DNA of 64,000 nt. It comes from CAWFGW01 sp963849955. GTDB taxonomy: Bacteria; Bacteroidota; Bacteroidia; Cytophagales; JAAEPT01. The notes beneath the pieces were generated by a model, which worked only from the letters and a program-made list of their open reading frames with translations, made no database searches and was not told the DNA's origin. Position numbers and translations under genes: made by a program. Of this stretch, positions 17,577 through 25,142 are shown piece by piece. Within the stretch, counting starts at the first letter, position 1. Every line of letters begins with the position of its first letter. The stretch spans positions 310,001-374,000 of the forward strand of contig CAWKJU010000027.1 in assembly GCA_963849955.1 (NCBI GenBank), read 5' to 3'.

Positions 17577-18980
17577 TTATGCTAGTATGGCTTCCTCTTC
17601 TTCATTTTCTTCAATTAGAACAGTTTTCTGTGGACTACTCTTCATTTCTAATAGTTCATTCAATTGCTCTAATCGCTCCTGCTCCTCTACTGCTGCCTGT
17701 TCATCGGCTTCGGAGAAACGAATTGCAAAACCAAGTAAACCAATTACAGCAACAGCTACTCCGTAAAACATAAAACAGTCTTCCAATGAAGTACCCGTTC
17801 GCATCATGTATTGTGCATAGACTACAGCCCCCACATTACCACCAGCACCAACGATACCTGCCACTGCACCTAAACTTTTTTTGTTGATGAAAGGTACCAC
17901 TGAATAGGTAGCGCCCTCAGCCATTTGTACAAAAAGACTAAAAATAATCATAGTAACTATAGCCACTGGCAAATATCCCATTCGAGAGAATAAAACAAGA
18001 GCAAAGCCCTCCACAATCATTACAACTACCAACCAACGCACTCTCCCTTGTAAACCAGCGGTTTTGGAAAACTTATCACCTAGCCAACCACCCATGGAAC
18101 GGGCAAATAAATTCATTAATCCAAATAGCGAAGCAATAATACCTGCAGAGGTTTCCACTAATCCAAATCGCTCTTGGTAATACGTAGCAGCTCTTCCATT
18201 GACAAACAGCTCCATCCCAAAACAGCCACCGTAAATGGCAAATAATATCCATACCCTTTTGTCTGAAACAGCACTCATAAACAAACCTTTTTCACCTTTT
18301 TTGGCTTGCGGTCGCTCCTCAGGCATGTCCTCATAATTACCCGATGGGCAATCGGTGGTATATTTCCAATACAAATAAGCGACAACCAGCATGAGAGCTG
18401 CTGGAACAAACATCGCTGGACGCCATTTGGATAATTCGGATTCAGCAAATCCGAATGCTAACATTCCAGATGCTATCATAGGCATTACTGCCTGAGTGAC
18501 TCCCCCACCTAAGTTACCCCAACCAGCGGTAGTTGCATTGGCCATACCAACCACATTAGGTGCAAACATCACTGAAGTGTGATATTGTGTAATGACAAAG
18601 GAGGCACCAATGACTCCAATAAATAAGCGAGAAATGAGGTATTGTTCCCACGTAGTTACAAAAGAAGAAAGCGCTACGATAACCGCTCCAAACGCAAGGA
18701 GATAAATATAACTCTTGCGTGGACCGATTTTATCACATAAGGAACCAATACCTAGTCTAGCAAAAATAGTTACTGCCACTGAAGCAATAAAAGCCGTGAG
18801 AATTTGTGCTTGAGTTAGATTTAAGTCCGGTCCTATGGTTGATTTCATCAACGGTGCATGCGCAAACCAGCCAAAGAAACATAAGAAAAAAGCCATCCAG
18901 GTAAGGTGGAAGGTTCGCATTTGAACCGTTTTTAAGCTAAACAAATCAATTTTTGTAGCCTTTTGTGCAAGTGCTGCCAT
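17577..18980 (-). CDS. narK: NarK/NNP-family nitrate/nitrite transporter
   Basis: A 467-residue major-facilitator protein with 12 predicted helices. The two nitrate-signature motifs are visible: AGWGNLGGGVTQAVMP (residues about 155-170) and AGIVGAGGNVGAVVYAQYM (about 370-390), as is the helix 2-3 loop RLGIGSLCDKIGPRKSY. It imports nitrate (or exchanges nitrate/nitrite) across the inner membrane. The C-terminal ~45 residues are an unusual acidic, glutamate-rich tail (EEQERLEQLNELLE and ENEEEEAILA). It heads the operon with nasA, and a candidate regulator palindrome lies 82 bp upstream of its start. Confidence 0.93.
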   Translation of the reverse strand: MAALAQKATKIDLFSLKTVQMRTFHLTWMAFFLCFFGWFAHAPLMKSTIGPDLNLTQAQILTAFIASVAVTIFARLGIGSLCDKIGPRKSYIYLLAFGAVIVALSSFVTTWEQYLISRLFIGVIGASFVITQYHTSVMFAPNVVGMANATTAGWGNLGGGVTQAVMPMIASGMLAFGFAESELSKWRPAMFVPAALMLVVAYLYWKYTTDCPSGNYEDMPEERPQAKKGEKGLFMSAVSDKRVWILFAIYGGCFGMELFVNGRAATYYQERFGLVETSAGIIASLFGLMNLFARSMGGWLGDKFSKTAGLQGRVRWLVVVMIVEGFALVLFSRMGYLPVAIVTMIIFSLFVQMAEGATYSVVPFINKKSLGAVAGIVGAGGNVGAVVYAQYMMRTGTSLEDCFMFYGVAVAVIGLLGFAIRFSEADEQAAVEEQERLEQLNELLEMKSSPQKTVLIEENEEEEAILA

Positions 18981-19062
18981 TGTTTGTGTTTTTTTGTTTG
19001 AGTTGATTGTCTGTGTTAGTAGCGAACTACTACTTACAAAGTAAAATAAAAATTACGTAACT

Positions 19063-19076
19063 AAGTAATTTTACTT
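19063..19076. promoter_or_regulatory. Candidate Crp/Fnr-type operator upstream of narK
   Basis: The sequence AAGTAATTTTACTT is a 14-bp near-perfect palindrome (AAGTA-N4-TACTT). The identical 14-mer occurs upstream of the Crp/Fnr gene at 41380. It lies 82 bp before the narK start. A nearby TACGTA at about 19054 may be a second, weaker site. Apart from this and the repeat at 19279, I see nothing else in 18981-19576. Confidence 0.7.
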
Positions 19077-19278
19077 AATTAATTTTCAAAAACTACGTAG
19101 AAAAATTTTCAAATCATGTCACTCTCTATAGAATATTGTAAGAGAGCAAGTATAGATTAACTACTTTCTGTAATTAACAAAAGTAAAATAAAATCTCATT
19201 GACATTATTTTTATAGCAAAATATTTTATTAAAAAATAGTTAACATTGTACAATAGTGTGAGCTTATATCTTTAAGAA

Positions 19279-19427
19279 GCTTTCGGCTCTAGCCGCCTGC
19301 ACTTTTCCTTTTTAATTGATAAAAAGGAAACAAAAATCTAGACGATTCGGTCGACTAGTGTTAACGGAATTGGGACGCACAGTTTCTATGCTTTTCACCT
19401 ACCCAAATCGTCACATGAAACGCAAAA
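19279..19427. repeat. Dispersed 149-bp structured repeat, copy 1
   Basis: This segment aligns without gaps to 31819-31967. Shared blocks are GCTTTCGGCTC, TTTTCCTTTTT, TTGATAAAAAGGAAACAAAA, GGTCGACTAGTGTTAAC and GAAACGCAAA. CCTTTTT/AAAAAGG forms a short hairpin. A longer-range pairing, GACGATT (19341-19347) with AATCGTC (19406-19412), is kept in the second copy by a compensatory change (GGCGATT/AATCGCC). Confidence 0.8.
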
Positions 19428-19576
19428 TTGTAAAAACTAAGCTTAGTTAGAAAGTTAAGGCTAATCAGAAAATGAAACGAAAGTGTAGCATTTACAAAAA
19501 ACTAGATTTTTAATTTTCTGAAACAATAAAAAAAAAAGCCATCTTTATTGAATTTATTGAAGAATGTAACGTCCAG

Positions 19577-20257
19577 ATGCTTAAAAAACTCCTTAAAATA
19601 ACCACATTATTTATCCTTTCCTGCTTAGGTCTAATTATTCTCTACTTAAGTGCTGCTTTTATACTATCACGCATAGCTGTTAACAGTAAAGTAGTTCCCA
19701 AAGAGGAGATTACCGTTTATATCGTAACGAATGGTGTACATACGGACATTGTACTACCTATAAAATCTAATACCATTGATTGGAGCCAGTCTATTGCCTT
19801 TAACAACACCACCAGCAAAGACTCTTTGATGAACTTTATCGCATTTGGATGGGGCGATAAAGGATTTTATTTAGAAACCCCGACTTGGGCTGATTTAAAG
19901 TTTAGTGTTGCATTTAATGCTGCTTTTGGCTTAGGCAATTCAGCTATGCATACCACGTTTTATAAAAAGATGAATGCAAGTGAACACTGTAAAAGCATTT
20001 CTCTTAGTCATTCGGAATATCAGCTGCTGGTCGACTATATTACTTCAAGTTTTCAAAAGTCGGCATCGGGTGAAGTGCTTTTGATTAACTCTAATTCAAA
20101 CTATGGCGCACATGACGCCTTTTATGAGGGAGTTGGAAAATACAGTTTATTTCATACCTGCAACACTTGGGCTAACAATGGATTAAAAGCATGCAATCAA
20201 AAAGCCTGTCTGTGGACGCCAGCGGATAAGGGTATTTTTTACCATTATAACAAATAA
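19577..20257 (+). CDS. TIGR02117/DUF2459 family membrane-anchored protein
   Basis: A 226-residue protein with one N-terminal membrane helix (about residues 8-32) and an extracytoplasmic domain. The pattern VYIVTNGVHTDIVLPI, then FGWGDKGFYLETPTWADLK and a late HTCNTWANNGLKA, is that of the DUF2459 (TIGR02117) family. The conserved His/Asp/Cys residues look like a papain-like or NlpC-like active site, but the activity is not established. It appears to be a single-gene transcript unrelated to the flanking nitrate genes. Confidence 0.82.
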   Translation: MLKKLLKITTLFILSCLGLIILYLSAAFILSRIAVNSKVVPKEEITVYIVTNGVHTDIVLPIKSNTIDWSQSIAFNNTTSKDSLMNFIAFGWGDKGFYLETPTWADLKFSVAFNAAFGLGNSAMHTTFYKKMNASEHCKSISLSHSEYQLLVDYITSSFQKSASGEVLLINSNSNYGAHDAFYEGVGKYSLFHTCNTWANNGLKACNQKACLWTPADKGIFYHYNK

Positions 20258-20258
20258 T

Positions 20259-20278
20259 GAGGTTGCCTCAACAACCTC
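20259..20278. terminator. Short hairpin after the DUF2459 gene
   Basis: GAGGTTG, loop CCTCAA, CAACCTC, directly after the stop codon. There is no U-tract, so its role as a terminator is uncertain. Confidence 0.45.
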
Positions 20279-20421
20279 TCATAATATCAGCTTGAAGAAC
20301 CGAATGGTGCCATACTCTGAATACAGCGATGTTCGATAGCTTAACATGATGATTTATCAGACAATCAATACTTTAAGACAGCCTCATCATTTATTTCCTT
20401 AACAAAGAACACTTAACCTCA

Positions 20422-21243
20422 TTAATCTAAGAAGTCCAACACATCTTTTATCAACTGTTCTTTGTGACTTGCAAATAAACCATGAGCACCATCTTCATAA
20501 ACTAATAGCTGAGAATTTGCTATGCTTTTATGGGCTTGATCGGCACTTGTTTCAAAAGGAACCGTTTTATCTTTTTTGCCATGAATAATTAACGTAGGAA
20601 CTTTAAAAGAAGCTAAATCAGGTCTAAAATCAGTAGTGGCGAATGATTGAGCACAAGCCAACGTAGCTTTTAAACTCGCGTCCATAGAAACTTTACACGA
20701 CCAGTGTTTTACTTCTTTACTTACTTTCGATGAAATAAGATCGTTCCCATAGAAATCATCAAAAAAATCTGGATAAAACGCTGCTCTATCTTTTTTCAAT
20801 CCTGCCGCCATTTCATCAAATACTTTTTTAGGAACACCGTCCGGGTTATCCTCCGTTTTTAACATGTAGGGAACAACCGAGGAAATAAGTATTGCTTGTG
20901 ATACTCCTTCTCCACTATATCGCGACATATATCTGGCTACTTCTCCTCCACCCATTGAAAAACCTACTAAGGTGGCATCTTGTACTGAATATGCATCCAT
21001 TACAGATTTTAGATCATCGGTGAGGGTATCATAATCATACCCGCTCCATGGTTGTTCCGATCGTCCAAAACCTCGCCTATCGTAAGCGATAACCTTATAA
21101 CCTGAACTAGCTATTCTCATTGCCATATCATCCCAGCTGTCAGCAGACAATGGCCAACCATGTATTAGAATTACTGGTCTGCCTTCTCCCCAAACTTTGT
21201 GATATAAATTCACATCTTCATTTGTTTTAATATACATGGACAT
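20422..21243 (-). CDS. Alpha/beta hydrolase, non-heme chloroperoxidase/arylesterase-like
   Basis: A 273-residue protein with the oxyanion motif HGWPLSADSW (residues 29-38), nucleophile elbow GFSMGGGE (Ser about 96), an acid in HGKKDKTVPF and the catalytic histidine in EDGAHGLF. The cap and spacing match the cofactor-free chloroperoxidase/esterase group (CPO-like), whose natural role is ester or perhydrolysis chemistry. Length is typical (270-280). It is monocistronic with no link to its neighbours. Confidence 0.87.
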   Translation of the reverse strand: MSMYIKTNEDVNLYHKVWGEGRPVILIHGWPLSADSWDDMAMRIASSGYKVIAYDRRGFGRSEQPWSGYDYDTLTDDLKSVMDAYSVQDATLVGFSMGGGEVARYMSRYSGEGVSQAILISSVVPYMLKTEDNPDGVPKKVFDEMAAGLKKDRAAFYPDFFDDFYGNDLISSKVSKEVKHWSCKVSMDASLKATLACAQSFATTDFRPDLASFKVPTLIIHGKKDKTVPFETSADQAHKSIANSQLLVYEDGAHGLFASHKEQLIKDVLDFLD

Positions 21244-21524
21244 AATTTTCTTATTTAAATTTTAATGTTTACTCCCAATTTTCTAATTGAAATTCTGATT
21301 ATAGTAGACGAAAAATAATGCCTTGTTCTAGCTATTCAGTTTGAAGGCTTGTGTGATGGATTTTGATTTTATAATTAATATTCACTGTAGAATGGTTGCG
21401 ACATTCAAGATGAATATTTCACCACGTTTTAATATTGAAGTGATGTAAACACCAGGTTTTTCAACTGTTAATAAGAGGTCTGTTTTTTGAGGTTTTCTAC
21501 TTAAAGAAGTAAAAAATTATTAAA

Positions 21525-21737
21525 ATGATACGAAAAGGAACTCACGTAAAATGGAAATGGGGAACTAGCTACGCGACAGGCAAAGTAGAAGAAATTCATG
21601 ATAAACCTATTTCCAAAACAATAAAAGGAAGTGTAATTAAACGTAAAGGAGAAAAAAATAATAAGGCATTAGTAATAAAGCAAACTGATGGAACCACCGT
21701 ATTAAAATTGCAGAGTGAAGTAACTCGTAATGACTAA
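21525..21737 (+). CDS. DUF2945 (HVA1-family TUDOR-like) protein
   Basis: A 70-residue basic protein. The pattern GTHVKWKWGTSYATGKVEEIHDKP, then KGEKNNKALVIKQTDGTTVLKLQSEV, matches the small DUF2945/hypervirulence-associated TUDOR-like family common in bacteria. Its function is unknown. It lies alone upstream of clpP. Confidence 0.75.
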   Translation: MIRKGTHVKWKWGTSYATGKVEEIHDKPISKTIKGSVIKRKGEKNNKALVIKQTDGTTVLKLQSEVTRND

Positions 21738-21896
21738 TGACATGCTTTAGGTATTATTATTTTGATTCCTTCTCTTATCATAACACGTAGACAAGGAAAG
21801 ATAATCCGTACTTTTTTTATGAATTTTCTAACCCAACTTGTTTTTTAGTAATATATTGGAGTTCGGTATTATTCTTATAATTCAAACTATATATAA

Positions 21897-22454
21897 ATGA
21901 GCGACAGCATAAGACTTCAAGATCAAATAGATGCAAAACTGTTAGAAGAAAGAAAGGTGTTTCTGTGGGGACAGGTAGATGATGATTCTGCCAAGCACGT
22001 AGTAGACCGCTTGATGTATTTGGAAATGATTGCTCCAGGAAAAGAAATTCAATTATTTGTAAATAGCCCTGGTGGTTATGTCACTTCTGGTTTTACCGTT
22101 TATGATACCATCAAAGCGATCTCTAGCCCTGTATCAACCATCTGTACAGGTTATGCTGCTTCTATGGGCTCTATTATATTATCGGCTGGTACAAAAGGAA
22201 GACGTTTCATTTTACCTAACGCCCGCGTGATGATTCACCAACCAAGTGGTGGTGCTAGAGGACAAGCTTCAGACATTGAAATACAAATGGATGAAATTAT
22301 AAAAACTAAAAAATTAAGTGCCCAAATTTTAGCTGAAAACTGTGGTCAAACTTTTGAGAAAGTCATGAAAGACTTCAACCGCGACTACTGGATGTCTGCT
22401 GAGGAATCTGTGAACTACGGCATTGTAGATGGCACTATCGATAAAGTAGCTTAA
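21897..22454 (+). CDS. clpP: ClpP-family serine protease
   Basis: A 185-residue ClpP. The catalytic triad is present: Ser89 in GYAASMGS, His114 in VMIHQPSGGARG and Asp163 in NRDYWMSAEE. The N-terminus is shorter than in the usual ~195-220 residue form and no clpX follows, so this may be a second ClpP paralogue and not the housekeeping copy. A good terminator follows, indicating a single-gene unit. Confidence 0.9.
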   Translation: MSDSIRLQDQIDAKLLEERKVFLWGQVDDDSAKHVVDRLMYLEMIAPGKEIQLFVNSPGGYVTSGFTVYDTIKAISSPVSTICTGYAASMGSIILSAGTKGRRFILPNARVMIHQPSGGARGQASDIEIQMDEIIKTKKLSAQILAENCGQTFEKVMKDFNRDYWMSAEESVNYGIVDGTIDKVA

Positions 22455-22476
22455 AGCTATTCCTTTTAAATATTGT

Positions 22477-22531
22477 AAAATGTCTCGCAGAAAAATCTTT
22501 CATTGGATTTTATTTGTGAGACATTTTTTTT
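22477..22531 (+). terminator. Intrinsic terminator of clpP
   Basis: AAATGTCTC pairs with GAGACATTT across a loop of about 31 bases, which can itself pair partly (AAAAATC/GATTTT). The right arm runs into an eight-T tract on the + strand. Confidence 0.8.
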
Positions 22532-22584
22532 AGCAAAAATTCAGGTCTGTTCGACTTTGCAAAATCGAGCTGTCATTGGATTAA

Positions 22585-22612
22585 TTGGTTTGTGAGGACA
22601 CAAACCAAGGCG
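22585..22612. repeat. Small hairpin repeat, copy 1
   Basis: TTGGTTTGTG, AGGA, CACAAACCAA, then GGCG. A 26/28 match lies at 35611-35638 in another spacer. The arms are fully complementary. The surrounding 22532-22824 holds no convincing gene; a short open frame across it is built on this repeat. Confidence 0.7.
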
Positions 22613-22824
22613 GAAGATTTTGTTTCCTTTTTATCCATGCAAAAGCCAAGGCTGCTTGAGCGGAAGGATTTCAGTAGACCTAAACTATCATTATTGAACA
22701 AGGTTAACTATTTAAAAAAAATTTATACTATAGAAATGAACCGAATAAGTTTTTTGAAAGATTGGATAAGTTAACTTATATTCAGTCACTATTGACTTTC
22801 ATTATAACCACCCACGATTATCCA

Positions 22825-23202
22825 ATGAAATTTTACACTTCAATACCTCCTTCACTAAAACCTTTTTTTCAAAAAGAACTAACAAACTATCAAATTGAAT
22901 TTGCCAAAGGTGATTTGAAAAATGCATGGCATCATTTGGAACGGGCACATATTATAGGTCAACGATATCCTCTTGCTCACACCGCTGTACACTGGGAAAT
23001 GCTGCAATTTGGCATCAGCATCAAAAGCACAAAAGAAGTGATAGGTCAATTACCAAGGTTACTGGTTGGAGGGATAAAATCGTTTGTCGGTAAAATTCCT
23101 GTTGGAAACCCAGGGGGTGCCAATGTACCTCCGCTGAAATCTTTCAAAATTGAACAAAGCATTCAGGATATCTTTAGGAAGGCAGGAGTTTCTTATTCTT
23201 AG
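22825..23202 (+). CDS. DUF3703 family protein
   Basis: A 125-residue protein from the ATG at 22825 (MKFYTSIPP). An upstream in-frame start at 22762 would add a poorly conserved N-terminus. The central WHHLERAHIIGQRYPLAHTAVHWEML is the DUF3703 signature, with several conserved histidines. The function is unknown; members often lie near metal or redox genes. The hexapeptide acetyltransferase gene starts 30 bp downstream. Confidence 0.75.
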   Translation: MKFYTSIPPSLKPFFQKELTNYQIEFAKGDLKNAWHHLERAHIIGQRYPLAHTAVHWEMLQFGISIKSTKEVIGQLPRLLVGGIKSFVGKIPVGNPGGANVPPLKSFKIEQSIQDIFRKAGVSYS

Positions 23203-23232
23203 TAATTTTTTAAATTACTCTAATACAATTCT

Positions 23233-23829
23233 ATGAAAAGCGAAAAAGAAAAAATGCTTGCAGGGTTACCTTACAAAGCCTTTGGAGAAGAGCTCTTAAA
23301 TGAACGACAGCATGCTAAGGAATTGGTGTTTGACTTTAACCACCTCCGCCCTTCTGAAGTGAAGAAACGCAATGAAATATTGAAACAACTTCTCGGGAAA
23401 ACACAACAAAATTTCTTTATTGAACCACCTTTCCGATGTGATTACGGATACAACATTGAGCTAGGTAATAACTTTTACTCCAACTACAACTTAATTATTT
23501 TAGACTGTGCGAAAGTAACGATCGGTAACAATGTATTAATCGGTCCAAATGTAGGATTATACACTGCAGGTCATCCAGTCCATTTCGAAAAGCGCAATGA
23601 GGAATTTGAATACGCTTTTCCAATTACTATTGGCAACAATGTGTGGATTGGAGGTAATGTCGTTATCAACCCAGGTGTTACCATTGGTAATAATTCGCTG
23701 ATTGGCTCGGGAAGTGTCGTCACGAAAGATATTCCAAGCAACGCGATTGCATTAGGAAACCCTTGTAAAGTTTACAGAAAAATTACGGATGCAGACAAAC
23801 CGTTTTATTATAAAGATTTGAAATTTTAG
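23233..23829 (+). CDS. Maltose/galactoside O-acetyltransferase-like hexapeptide transferase
   Basis: A 198-residue protein. The N-terminal helical region (KMLAGLPYKAFGEELLNERQHAK) is the Mac domain of maltose acetyltransferases. The rest is a left-handed beta helix of hexapeptide repeats (VTIGNNVLIGPNVGLYTAGH with the catalytic histidine, then ITIGNNVWIGGNVVINPGV). It would transfer acetyl from acetyl-CoA to a sugar hydroxyl; the real acceptor is unknown. Confidence 0.88.
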   Translation: MKSEKEKMLAGLPYKAFGEELLNERQHAKELVFDFNHLRPSEVKKRNEILKQLLGKTQQNFFIEPPFRCDYGYNIELGNNFYSNYNLIILDCAKVTIGNNVLIGPNVGLYTAGHPVHFEKRNEEFEYAFPITIGNNVWIGGNVVINPGVTIGNNSLIGSGSVVTKDIPSNAIALGNPCKVYRKITDADKPFYYKDLKF

Positions 23830-23874
23830 CAATTATTTCTCCCATCTCAAAGCTTAAATTTAGCCATAAATCGA

Positions 23875-24252
23875 CTAGTTATCTATCGCCCCATCAGCTA
23901 CCCAAGCTTTAATCTTTGCAATTTCGCAATCACCAATCTTCTTTTTCTTATAAGGCATATTAATAAAACCAGGTAAGTGCTCAATATTGCCTATCAATAG
24001 CCCCTCGTCTAACTTCGCTTTGATATCGGCATATCCAGCAAATAAATTACCATCTGCTTTGCGCGCATAGTCTTCGCTATTATGACAGGGTAAGCAGTTC
24101 GATTCTATTATAGGCCAAATGTCGGCTTTAAATGACATTTCTTCTGTTGAACAGTCTGCTGTGTTTGTTTCAGTAGTAGTTGAACCAGACTCTCCCCCAC
24201 AAGAACTAAGTAATGTAATCGTGACAAATAATGCAAAATAGATAGTTTTCAT
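23875..24252 (-). CDS. Lipoprotein c-type cytochrome, mono-heme
   Basis: A 125-residue protein with a lipoprotein signal (lipobox LLSSC) and one heme c motif, CLPCH (residues about 54-58), in the context DIWPIIESNCLPCHNSED, followed by KKKIGDCEIAKIKAWVADGA. This is the small Bacteroidota cytochrome c/planctomycete-cytochrome type. It is probably the last gene of the minus-strand series that begins with the globins at 31.4 kb, and would carry electrons in the periplasm. A pure heptamer array separates it from the pentaheme gene. Confidence 0.82.
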   Translation of the reverse strand: MKTIYFALFVTITLLSSCGGESGSTTTETNTADCSTEEMSFKADIWPIIESNCLPCHNSEDYARKADGNLFAGYADIKAKLDEGLLIGNIEHLPGFINMPYKKKKIGDCEIAKIKAWVADGAIDN

Positions 24253-24275
24253 GGCGTTTATTTTTAGTGTTTAAA

Positions 24276-24375
24276 TATTCATTATTCATTATTCATTATT
24301 CATTATTCATTATTCATTATTCATTATTCATTATTCATTATTCATTATTCATTATTCATTATTCATTATTCATTC
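24276..24375. repeat. Long tandem heptamer array (ATTCATT)n
   Basis: About 14 nearly perfect copies of ATTCATT fill the gap between two cytochrome genes, ending a few bases from the stop codon of the pentaheme gene. It is the longest perfect short tandem repeat in the window. An open frame across it (FIIHYSLFIIHYS repeats) is an artefact. Confidence 0.95.
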
Positions 24376-24377
24376 AT

Positions 24378-25139
24378 TTAATATTTCTGCTTTTCCTCGC
24401 TATATTCAGCTCCCTTTTCCTTACCCGCTTTTTTATTTTCAATCAGTTCATCTTCTGGTTTTTTCTTGGCAATGTATTTTTTCCGATCGCTATAGGGTGA
24501 TTGACCACCTTCAAAATAAGCGACTATATCTTCTATTGGAATGGTATCTTTAATTTGCTCCGCGGTTTTCATAAAATGATTCCCGTGAAAATCATGACAT
24601 TGTAAACAAGTCGACCATTGTTGCTCTTTTATCAACTGCGCATGCGACACATCCAAAGGATCGTTTTTCATTTCTAAATCCTCATGACAATTTTTACAAT
24701 AGGTTGCTTCATTAATTTTTATCGTCAACCGCACATCGTTGTGTTCAAGGTGACAGGTTTCACACTCCGTTATTTCAATATTTTTCCGTGCATCAGCAAA
24801 ACGAGTTTCCTTAAATCGATGCACTGGATGGCGATCATTGGGCCGATCGTGGCACCCTTGACATTTTTTGGTGTCTACATCTAAATGTCCAAACTCTACC
24901 TCGTTATTTCTTGCACCAATTAAATGCATGAAATTCGCTTGAATTTGTTGAAGTGCCGTACCTGGAGCTTTGGTATGGCAGTCGACACACTCCAAATCCT
25001 CGTGTCCAGTATTCATAGGACCTAAGCTCACCAAGTCTTCGTTAGAGGGCATCAAAAGCACCACATAACCTACTACAGAGAGTAAAACTCCTGCACACAT
25101 CCCAATTACTTGCCGTTTTCTTTTTGGACTGATATACAT
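24378..25139 (-). CDS. Membrane-anchored pentaheme c-type cytochrome
   Basis: A 253-residue protein with a single N-terminal membrane anchor (about residues 11-30) and five CXXCH heme sites: CVDCH, CQGCH, CETCH, CKNCH and CLQCH. Extra histidines (HRF, HLEH, HGNH) can serve as distal ligands. The build resembles NapC/NrfH- or cytochrome c3-like quinol-linked electron carriers. The C-terminal 60 residues are charged and heme-free. It follows the CcmF-like gene by 3 bp and belongs to the globin-cytochrome operon. Confidence 0.85.
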   Translation of the reverse strand: MYISPKRKRQVIGMCAGVLLSVVGYVVLLMPSNEDLVSLGPMNTGHEDLECVDCHTKAPGTALQQIQANFMHLIGARNNEVEFGHLDVDTKKCQGCHDRPNDRHPVHRFKETRFADARKNIEITECETCHLEHNDVRLTIKINEATYCKNCHEDLEMKNDPLDVSHAQLIKEQQWSTCLQCHDFHGNHFMKTAEQIKDTIPIEDIVAYFEGGQSPYSDRKKYIAKKKPEDELIENKKAGKEKGAEYSEEKQKY

Positions 25140-25142
25140 ATA

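Noticed and set aside
22592..22774. A 60-codon open frame between clpP and the DUF3703 gene
   Set aside because: Its start lies in a dispersed hairpin repeat also found at 35611, and the frame shows no conserved features and overlaps the next gene.
24276..24375. Possible CRISPR array
   Set aside because: The repeats are perfect 7-mers without spacers and no cas genes are near; it is a simple tandem repeat.
24267..24500. An open frame encoding FIIHYSLFIIHYS repeats
   Set aside because: It is the translation of the pure ATTCATT tandem array and overlaps the pentaheme cytochrome gene on the other strand, so it is not a gene.
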